From assembly GCA_002394185.1 (NCBI GenBank), contig DGTB01000122.1, forward strand, positions 1 through 9,059: DNA of 9,059 nucleotides, in the 5' to 3' direction. Source of the stretch: Bacteroidales bacterium UBA4347. Its GTDB lineage: Bacteria > Bacteroidota > Bacteroidia > Bacteroidales > P3. The position numbers and the translations under genes are program-made. Under the pieces are notes generated by a model that made no database searches, was not told the origin of the DNA, and saw only the letters and a program-made list of their open reading frames with translations. How positions within the stretch are numbered: position 1 is the first letter of the stretch; the number at the start of each line of letters is the position of its first letter. Below, piece by piece: positions 1 to 5,124 of this stretch.

Positions 1-1
1 G

Positions 2-346
2 CACGGCGACACGCTGATATGGAGCCCCTGGCGCGGCCCCCTGCAGTTCTACCTCGGCTCGCGCCAGCCGGGTTCGCAGGGTATCGCCGAGGCCGACGGC
101 ACGGGGACAGCGCTGACGCTGGTGCCCAATCCCGCCCGGGGCCGCGTAGCCGTAGCCCTCGGCGACGGACCCGTCCGCGGCGCGCTGTCCCTCGTCGACG
201 CCAAGGGCTCCGAGGTGCTCCGCCTCGACGACGCGCAGCTGCCGCTCTCCCTCGACACCTCGCCCCTCGCCCCGGGCGTCTACCTCCTCCGCCTCAGCAC
301 CGAGGCTGGCTCCTACGCCCGCAAGCTGGTGGTCGGGGAGAAGTGA
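2..346 (+). CDS. Secreted protein C-terminus with T9SS type A sorting domain (5' partial)
   Basis: The frame is open from the window edge to a TGA, giving the last 114 residues of a larger protein. The final ~74 residues (visible residues 41-114) form a type A T9SS C-terminal domain: the opening VPNPARGRV, a middle LSLVDAKGSEVLR strand pair, the LDTSPLAPGVYLLRL core and the terminal RKLVV strand. In the family this domain targets an already periplasmic protein to the type IX translocon, where it is cleaved for release or surface attachment. The upstream 40 residues are too few to tell what the cargo does. Base composition is extreme (42/60 G+C in the first line, 45/60 in line 241-300), well above the downstream genes. 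No terminator is visible before the next promoter. The sorting-domain call is secure; the enzymatic or adhesive role is unknown. Confidence 0.88.
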   Translation, partial: HGDTLIWSPWRGPLQFYLGSRQPGSQGIAEADGTGTALTLVPNPARGRVAVALGDGPVRGALSLVDAKGSEVLRLDDAQLPLSLDTSPLAPGVYLLRLSTEAGSYARKLVVGEK

Positions 347-369
347 GTATGAGGGGCATGAGAATATTT

Positions 370-400
370 TTGGTGGTGTCGGGAAAAAGTTGTAATTTTG
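370..400 (+). promoter_or_regulatory. Bacteroidota-type promoter of the SAM hydrolase-like gene
   Basis: A perfect -7 element TAATTTTG (393-400) lies 20 nt downstream of a -33 TTG (370-372, end of a T-run). The -7 box sits in the extended string TTGTAATTTTGCA (390-402) that recurs in the other two promoters of this window. Only 10 nt separate the box from the ATG at 411, so the predicted leader is only a few nucleotides long. This is motif evidence; the transcription start is inferred. Confidence 0.75.
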
Positions 401-410
401 CAGCCGAATT

Positions 411-1208
411 ATGAAGACACCGATTGTAACACTGACCACAGACTGGGGCACCCAGGGCTTCTTCGCCGGCATGGTGAAGGGGGCGCTGATGAACATGGTG
501 GAAGGTGTGCAGGTGGTGGATATCACGCACGGCGTGGAGCCCTTCAACGTGAGGGCGGCGACCTTCGTGGTGAAACATGCCTGCAAGGGTTTCCCCCTGG
601 GGACGGTGCACATTGTGGACGTGGCGTCGGCGCATACGCCGGAGCGGCCTTTTGTGGCCGTGAAGGCCCGCGGGCAGTACTACATCTGCTGCGACAACGG
701 CCTGCCGGCCATGGCGCTGGGCGAAGAGATAGAGGATGTGAGCAGCATTCCGGTGCAGGAGAACGGGGTCTACAACTTCGCCGCCTACACGCTGTTCACC
801 CGCGTGGCGGCCATGCTGCTGGGCGGTGCCACGATGCGCGACATCGGGCCGCGCCACGAGGCCTTGCTGCAACGCCCCTACGCTGGCTGGATGCCCCAGG
901 AGGACGGCGGATACCGCATATACATCGACTACATCGACAGCTACGGCAATGCCTATCTGGGCATGACCTACCAGGAGTTTGAGGGGCTGCGCCAAGGGCG
1001 GCGGTTCACCGTCACCGTGCGCGACCAGGAGATTGGCGAGGTGATGGCATCGTACTACCAGCAGCATGCTCAAAGCGACCCGCGGCGCAAGCTGCGCCTG
1101 ACGGTGTCGGCCACCGGTGTGCTGGAGCTGGCCGTGAAGGAGAGCTCGTTCACCCAGCTGATGGGCCTGAGGGCCACCGACTCGGTGCTGCTGAGGTTCA
1201 GAGACTGA
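411..1208 (+). CDS. SAM hydroxide adenosyltransferase-like protein (DUF62 family), divergent active site
   Basis: This 265-residue protein belongs to the DUF62 / SAM hydroxide adenosyltransferase family, related to fluorinases and chlorinases, whose archetypes cleave SAM to adenosine and methionine. The N-terminal domain shows LTTDWG (D11), GMVKGAL, VVDITHGVEPF (35-44), FPLGTVHIVDV (61-71) and CDNGL (94-98). The C-terminal barrel shows IDSYGN (175-180) and SATGVLELA (233-241). Length and domain order fit the family. Of the Asp-Arg-His triad I recall from the archaeal enzyme, D70 is present and R79 may substitute with altered spacing, but the segment normally reading FHGRDIFAP is NFAAYTLFT (122-130), so the catalytic His is Ala. 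Related Bacteroidota proteins, as I recall, also diverge here. The start is fixed by the promoter and by the D11 motif near the N-terminus. Transcribed alone, ending at a shared terminator. SAM hydrolase activity should not be assumed. Confidence 0.85.
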   Translation: MKTPIVTLTTDWGTQGFFAGMVKGALMNMVEGVQVVDITHGVEPFNVRAATFVVKHACKGFPLGTVHIVDVASAHTPERPFVAVKARGQYYICCDNGLPAMALGEEIEDVSSIPVQENGVYNFAAYTLFTRVAAMLLGGATMRDIGPRHEALLQRPYAGWMPQEDGGYRIYIDYIDSYGNAYLGMTYQEFEGLRQGRRFTVTVRDQEIGEVMASYYQQHAQSDPRRKLRLTVSATGVLELAVKESSFTQLMGLRATDSVLLRFRD

Positions 1209-1236
1209 GTGGGTGAGCCGCTGAGTGGGTGAGTGG
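1205..1236. repeat. Two tandem 16-bp units over the SAM hydrolase-like stop codon
   Basis: CTGAGTGGGTGAGCCG (1205-1220) is followed directly by CTGAGTGGGTGAGTGG (1221-1236). The first 13 bases are identical and the last three differ at two positions. The first unit contains the TGA stop at 1206-1208, so the second copy lies in the untranslated tail just before the terminator A-run. It looks like a small slippage duplication. Confidence 0.7.
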
Positions 1237-1251
1237 ATTGATGAATAAAAA

Positions 1252-1287
1252 AAAAGAGTTCGCGAACATGTGTTCGCGAACTCTTTT
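1252..1287. terminator. Bidirectional intrinsic terminator between convergent genes
   Basis: This is a perfect 17-base inverted repeat (1252-1268 against 1271-1287) with core GAGTTCGCGAACA, flanked by a run of nine A (1247-1255) on the left and TTTT on the right. Read leftward it gives a strong hairpin followed by nine T, suited to ending the recX-DUF3078 transcript. Read rightward it has a weaker CTCTTTT tail for the SAM hydrolase-like gene. With only two bases between the arms, the innermost pairs must open to form a 4-6 nt loop. Confidence 0.9.
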
Positions 1288-1312
1288 ACTTAATCTGCCC
1301 AGGCACTCATGT

Positions 1313-2410
1313 TCACTCCTTGGGAGTCTTCCAGGAGAAGAAGACCTGGACGCCGGCCATCTGGTAGACCTGCAGGTGTCCCCACTTGCCCATGCCGGAG
1401 AAGTCGGTATCCCACTTGAGGTTGAGGGCGAAGTTGGCGGCGATGTGGGAGGAGAAGCGGTAGTCAAGCTTCACTTCGAAGTCGAGGTCGGTCTCGAAGA
1501 CACGGCGCTGGAGCCAGTTCATGTCGGCGAGGTCGGCCCAGGTTTCGTCGGTGGCGGCGAGGTTGTATTCGCAGTCCTCGGGTTTGGTGAGGGTGCCGGG
1601 ATTGTCGACAAAGGCCTGAATATTGTCCCAAGCCATGTGCGAAGGTTTCTTATAGTCGTAGAAGAGCTCGAGGCGGGCGTAGAGATCGAGGCTGGGGAGG
1701 ATGTCCTTCTTGAGGTACTGCGCCTTGACGTAGCTACCGAGGGCGAAGTAGGCGTGGGTCCAGGAGCGGTCGGGGTCGGCGGGGTTGAAGCCCTTGTCCT
1801 GGATGACACCGTAGGTGTAGCCGGAGTCGATGAGGTCGTTGTTGAAGACGAAGGTGGTCTTGCCGGTCAGGAAAGAGAGGGAGACGGACCAGTCGGCTTT
1901 CTTGTGTTCGAAGGAGAGAGCGGTGGTGAGGTAGGCGGGAGCGAAGAAGGAGGAGACCATCTTGCCCTCGTTGTCGCCGGCGCCGGCATACTCATAACCG
2001 GGGGCGAACTGAGTCTTGAGGTTGGCGGTGAAGCTGGCGCCCCAGTCCTTGTAGGCCTTCCAGGAGATGGCGGAGGTGAGGTCTATTTTATCGAGGCTCT
2101 TGCGGATGCTCTCGAAACGGCCACCTTGGGCGGAGTTGTCGAGGTCCTGCCATGCCTGGCCGAAGCCGAGGTCCACGATGTTGTCCCACACATACTTGGG
2201 ATGGGTGTACTTGTAGTTGCCGAAGAAGGTGAGGTTGAGGTCGATTTGCGAGGTACCGGTGGAGGACCAGTTGTTGAACATCGACTCACTGAGTTTGAGC
2301 GCCGGGGTGGAGAGGGTGGTCCAAGAGCCCTGAGGGGCAGCGTCCTGCGCCGTAGCGGGGACGGCGGCGGCCAAACAGAGGGCCGCGCAAAGAGCATAAA
2401 TGCGTTTCAT
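1313..2410 (-). CDS. DUF3078 family outer-membrane-type protein
   Basis: This 365-residue protein opens with a clear Sec signal peptide (MKR, then a hydrophobic Ala/Leu stretch, ending PATA before Q22). The mature part resembles DUF3078, a Bacteroidota family of predicted outer-membrane beta-strand proteins. Typical traits are an early STPALKLSESMFNNWSSTG-like segment with the family NW..G motif, followed by alternating aromatic/polar strands (NLTFFGNYKYTH, YVWDNIVDLGFGQAW, WKAYKDWGASFTANLKTQF). It ends in VQVFFSWKTPKE, consistent with a terminal beta strand. The function of the family is unknown. Its ATG shares ATGA with the recX stop, and no TAnnTTTG box lies directly upstream, so it is probably translated from the recX transcript. 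G+C is high, which also creates a long antisense open frame on the plus strand. The family call rests on motif recall, not a search. Confidence 0.8.
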   Translation of the reverse strand: MKRIYALCAALCLAAAVPATAQDAAPQGSWTTLSTPALKLSESMFNNWSSTGTSQIDLNLTFFGNYKYTHPKYVWDNIVDLGFGQAWQDLDNSAQGGRFESIRKSLDKIDLTSAISWKAYKDWGASFTANLKTQFAPGYEYAGAGDNEGKMVSSFFAPAYLTTALSFEHKKADWSVSLSFLTGKTTFVFNNDLIDSGYTYGVIQDKGFNPADPDRSWTHAYFALGSYVKAQYLKKDILPSLDLYARLELFYDYKKPSHMAWDNIQAFVDNPGTLTKPEDCEYNLAATDETWADLADMNWLQRRVFETDLDFEVKLDYRFSSHIAANFALNLKWDTDFSGMGKWGHLQVYQMAGVQVFFSWKTPKE

Positions 2411-2904
2411 TGTTGTAAGATATTTGTTATTACTTGATTGATTTCACCGATAAGGAATCCACGAGAGAGGAGGAAGGCTGTGAGCTTTTGCCGCAGGGCA
2501 GAAGGGTCGTCGGAGGAAGGGCGCAATTCGCGCAGCTTCTTTTCGGCCACGTCGGCAAGGACGGCGTGGTAGTCATCCTCGTTGACAGAGGCCATGCCGC
2601 TCTCGACAGCGGCGCGTGACAAATGTTTGAGACGCAGCTGATAGAGCACTTTCTGGCGTCCCCAGTGCTGGTGCAGGATCTTGCTTTCGCAATAGGCACG
2701 GGCATAGCGGACATCGTCGAGGTAGTTTTCGGAATAGAGCTTCTCCACAACGGCGTCGGACTCGGCCGGGGTGGCCCCCCAGGTAACAAGTTTCTGGCGC
2801 ACGGCATCCTCGCACTGTTCGGAGAGGGCGCAGTAGCGGCGCGCTCTGTCGAGCAAAGCTCGGAAAGAGTCGCTGTTACGCAGGTTATCTTCCATCTTCT
2901 TCAT
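2407..2904 (-). CDS. recX: RecX family regulatory protein
   Basis: This 165-residue, all-helical protein is typical in size for RecX, which binds RecA filaments and inhibits recombinase and coprotease activity. Family features in order are an N-terminal repeat with ALSEQCEDAVRQKLVTWG (26-43), the signature YSENYLDDVRYARAYCESK (57-75), WGRQKVLYQLRLKHL (81-95), and a C-terminal third repeat (LRQKLTAFLLSRGFLIGEI, 137-155). The reading frame is open to 2991, but that longer start lies upstream of the promoter (-7 at 2921-2928), so ATG 2904 is chosen; ATG 2895 is also possible and would give a more usual leader. The stop overlaps the DUF3078 start by four bases. No recA is in the window; recX away from recA is common. 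Confidence 0.88.
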   Translation of the reverse strand: MKKMEDNLRNSDSFRALLDRARRYCALSEQCEDAVRQKLVTWGATPAESDAVVEKLYSENYLDDVRYARAYCESKILHQHWGRQKVLYQLRLKHLSRAAVESGMASVNEDDYHAVLADVAEKKLRELRPSSDDPSALRQKLTAFLLSRGFLIGEINQVITNILQQ

Positions 2905-2920
2905 GATGCTAAACAAAATG

Positions 2921-2950
2921 CAAAAGTACAACTTTTTTTTGAAACGGCAA
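2921..2950 (-). promoter_or_regulatory. Promoter of recX-DUF3078 operon
   Basis: On the minus strand, TACTTTTG (2928-2921) is a perfect -7 element, preceded by a 19-nt spacer and a -33 TTG (2950-2948). The spacer contains eight consecutive A. The extended -7 string TTGTACTTTTGCA covers 2931-2919. It rules out the far-upstream start at 2991 for recX. It faces away from the starch-synthase-like promoter, with eight bases between their -33 elements. Confidence 0.8.
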
Positions 2951-2963
2951 TAATGATTTTGCC
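2946..2963. promoter_or_regulatory. Dyad joining the two divergent -33 elements
   Basis: GGCAA (2946-2950) and TTGCC (2959-2963) are inverted copies separated by eight bases (TAATGATT). Each arm holds one promoter's -33 TTG plus two extra conserved bases. It may simply reflect two similar promoters back to back, or be a site for a regulator acting on both. The dyad is visible; operator function is inference. Confidence 0.4.
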
Positions 2964-2988
2964 ATATCAGTTTTTTTTTGTAATTTTG
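2959..2988 (+). promoter_or_regulatory. Promoter of the glycogen-synthase-like/DUF4270/MORN/maf operon
   Basis: A -33 TTG (2959-2961, end of TTTTG), a 19-nt spacer with a run of nine T, and a perfect -7 TAATTTTG (2981-2988) lie 27 nt before the ATG at 3016. The leader is A/T only in its second half, with five TA dinucleotides (3001-3010), and has no Shine-Dalgarno, as usual in the phylum. No other TAnnTTTG with a good -33 was found downstream, so this is probably the main promoter for four genes. Confidence 0.8.
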
Positions 2989-3015
2989 CATTTGGTAAAA
3001 TATATATATAGTTTT

Positions 3016-3843
3016 ATGGCAAAAGGGAGAATACTATTTGTGAATCAGGAAATTGCGCCTTTTTCACCCGAAAATGAACAGAGTCTGTTCGGGCGCTATT
3101 TGCCTGCAAAGACTCAGGAGATAGGACGCGAGATCAGGGTTTTTATGCCTAAGTTCTGCGAAGTGAACGACCGCAAGCACCAACTGCACGAGGTGATTCG
3201 CCTCTCGGGGATGAACCTCATTGTAAACAACTGCGACCACCAACTGATTATCAAGGTGGGGTCCATTCCGTCAGCACGCATGCAGGTCTACTTTATCGAC
3301 AACGAGGAATACTTCATCAACAGCAAAGGACTAATGGACGAAAAATGCCACCTCTACCCTGATACCGACGAGCGGTTGCTCTTTTTCGGTCGCGGTACGC
3401 TGGAGGCAGTGCGCAAACTGGCCTGGCAGCCCCACCTGATACATTTCACGGGGTGGTTTGCCTCAATGATACCCTTCTATCTGCGCCGCATCAACAAGGA
3501 GAACGCCTTCTTCAGCGGCACAAAGATGGTCATTACCCTGACAGGCGACCGCTTTGAAGGCCCCATCGGTGGCGACCTGGAGCGGAAAATGAAGACCGAC
3601 GGCGCCACAGCCAAAGACCTGCGCCTCTATGGCCAGACCGACTATCTGGGCCTGATGAAGTCGGCCATCACTTATTCGCAGGGAGTGGTCATCGGATCGC
3701 CCAATGCACACCCCGAGCTGGTGGCTTTCGCCAAGGAGAACAAACGCAACGTGCTCGACTACATCGAGGACCGTGACGAGTTCTTCGCCCGCATCAACAA
3801 ATTCTACGACAGTATCGTAGGCAGCAGCAAATTTGAGAACTAA
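3016..3843 (+). CDS. Truncated glycogen/starch synthase (GT5) N-terminal-like protein, probably non-catalytic
   Basis: This 275-residue protein resembles the N-terminal Rossmann domain of glycogen/starch synthases: ILFVNQEIAPFSP (6-18), IGREIRVFMPKF (36-47), VYFIDNEEYF (91-100), PHLIHFTGWFASMIPFYL (139-156) and TKMVITLTG (169-177). Full enzymes have about 480 residues; the C-terminal nucleotide-binding domain is missing. The KxGGL ADP-glucose motif near residue 20 is absent, the HAHDW aspartate (E. coli D137) is G146, and the VHN histidine (H161) is T176. It is therefore probably not a working synthase. Such short proteins are, as I recall, recurrent in Bacteroidota, so it is not a random fragment. 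The start is ATG 3016: the open frame runs back to 2623, but that extension crosses the promoter and is antisense to recX. First gene of the operon; 8 nt precede the DUF4270 gene. Soluble, no signal peptide. Confidence 0.82.
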   Translation: MAKGRILFVNQEIAPFSPENEQSLFGRYLPAKTQEIGREIRVFMPKFCEVNDRKHQLHEVIRLSGMNLIVNNCDHQLIIKVGSIPSARMQVYFIDNEEYFINSKGLMDEKCHLYPDTDERLLFFGRGTLEAVRKLAWQPHLIHFTGWFASMIPFYLRRINKENAFFSGTKMVITLTGDRFEGPIGGDLERKMKTDGATAKDLRLYGQTDYLGLMKSAITYSQGVVIGSPNAHPELVAFAKENKRNVLDYIEDRDEFFARINKFYDSIVGSSKFEN

Positions 3844-3851
3844 AAACAATT

Positions 3852-5111
3852 ATGAAAACTATCAACAAAGGTTTGCTCGCACTGACGGCCATGGCCATGA
3901 TGGTTCTGCCGACAGCCTGCACCGACGAGGAGTCGGCCCTGGGCATCGACCTTGTGGACACCGCCACACTCTACAATGAACTCACGGACACGCTCTATGT
4001 CGACAGTGCGTGGACCGAATACGAGGACTCGCTTCTGACGAGCAACTACTCCTTCGGCATTATCGGCAATTACACCGACGCCACCTTCGGCAAAGTTAGT
4101 TCTTGGCTCTACACACAGATTGCCTTACCCCCGAACACGAATGACATATCTTTCGACAACTCGCTGGTAATCGACTCTGTGGTGCTGACCTTGGCAAAGA
4201 ACCAGTTGTTCCCCGATTCGAGCCGGGTATACAACTTCCACTTCGAGGTGAAGCAACTTGCCCAACCCTTGCTTTCGGACACCTCTTTCTATGCCGTCAA
4301 CACGCTACCCGTGGACGAGAGCAAGGTGTTCTACGACGGCAAAGTGAGTGTCAGCGAACACGACACTGTGGTGAGGCTCAAACTCAAACCGACCATCAAC
4401 AGCGTCATCCGCCGCACAGCCACTGCCGAGGAATTCATAGAGCAGACCAAAGGCCTGCGCGTACGTCTGACCAATGCCGGCGACGAAGGCATGGTCAGCA
4501 TCGACTTCTCGTCGTCAACGACCGGTTTGCGCGCACACTACCACTACGTGAACGGCAACGACACCACGCAGGGTTTCTACACTTTCCTGCTGGGAGCCGG
4601 CACTTCGCATTTCACCCATTTCGAGCATGACTATACCGGGACACTGTTTGCCAACCACAACCAGCTTCCCGGAACACTCCGCCTCTACCTTGAACCCATG
4701 GGAGGCCATCGCATACGCATGAACTTCGACCACGACCTTCAGTCCTTCCGTCAGAAACATCCCTGGGCCGTGATACACCACGCCGAACTTGTGATGCCTC
4801 TGGCCCCCGAATCTCCAGAGATGCACCCCGACCAGATTCTCACTCTTGGCAAACAGACTGATGGTAGCGATGCTTATATCGATGATCTCATTGACCTCTA
4901 CACCCTCAGCGGATACGATGGCACATACCACGAGGATGGCAACTACTATCGCATGCGCGTTACACAGCACATGCAAGGTCTCCTGCGTCAAGGCAAAGAC
5001 CCCGGATTATTGCTCCTGCTTAACTCGCGCCGCAATGCAGCCCAACGAGCCATCTTCTACGGTACTTCGACGTCCAACCAGCCACATATCATAATCAGCT
5101 ATTCTGAATAA
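3852..5111 (+). CDS. DUF4270 family lipoprotein
   Basis: This 419-residue protein has an N-terminal signal (MKTINKGLLALTAMAMMVLPTAC) ending at Cys23, a plausible lipidation site although the -3 residue is Pro rather than Leu. The family start follows: EESALGIDLVD, then YSFGIIGNYTDATFGKVSSWLYTQIALP (65-92) and IDSVVLTL, as in DUF4270 proteins of Bacteroidota. It ends SNQPHIIISY, a usual terminal strand. Residues 24-27 after the Cys are TDEE; an acidic stretch just after the lipidated Cys is a known surface-export signal in this phylum, so the protein may face outward. Function is unknown; the beta-rich sequence suggests a binding or structural role. The preceding gene encodes the glycogen-synthase-like protein, a pairing I recall from other Bacteroidota. 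The start is preceded by an A-rich stretch with no Shine-Dalgarno. Confidence 0.82.
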   Translation: MKTINKGLLALTAMAMMVLPTACTDEESALGIDLVDTATLYNELTDTLYVDSAWTEYEDSLLTSNYSFGIIGNYTDATFGKVSSWLYTQIALPPNTNDISFDNSLVIDSVVLTLAKNQLFPDSSRVYNFHFEVKQLAQPLLSDTSFYAVNTLPVDESKVFYDGKVSVSEHDTVVRLKLKPTINSVIRRTATAEEFIEQTKGLRVRLTNAGDEGMVSIDFSSSTTGLRAHYHYVNGNDTTQGFYTFLLGAGTSHFTHFEHDYTGTLFANHNQLPGTLRLYLEPMGGHRIRMNFDHDLQSFRQKHPWAVIHHAELVMPLAPESPEMHPDQILTLGKQTDGSDAYIDDLIDLYTLSGYDGTYHEDGNYYRMRVTQHMQGLLRQGKDPGLLLLLNSRRNAAQRAIFYGTSTSNQPHIIISYSE

Positions 5112-5124
5112 AAAAGACCTATAT

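Noticed and set aside
294..1073. 259-residue minus-strand frame over the SAM hydrolase-like gene
   Set aside because: His/Val/Leu-rich composition without motifs. The plus strand carries a complete DUF62 domain and a promoter.
1229..2437. 402-residue open frame on the plus strand, antisense to the DUF3078 gene
   Set aside because: Its product is a Val/Gly/Glu-rich low-complexity chain with no family motif, which is what G+C-rich codons of the real gene give on the opposite strand. The minus-strand frame has a signal peptide and family features.
2905..2991. 29-residue upstream extension of RecX
   Set aside because: It lies upstream of and across the recX -7 element, and the extra residues are Lys/Phe/Tyr-rich products of A/T-rich promoter DNA with no RecX similarity.
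3001..3010. TA dinucleotide run in the leader of the glycogen-synthase-like gene
   Set aside because: Five units only, within an ordinary A/T-rich leader; too short to call a functional microsatellite.
2623..3015. 131-residue N-terminal extension of the glycogen-synthase-like frame
   Set aside because: It is antisense to recX and crosses the promoter at 2959-2988. The GT5-like ILFVNQE motif begins six residues after ATG 3016, as expected for the family.
4091..4098. TAACTTTG box on the minus strand inside the DUF4270 gene
   Set aside because: It matches TAnnTTTG by sequence but lies in coding DNA with no gene to serve on that strand and no shared extended motif; most likely chance.
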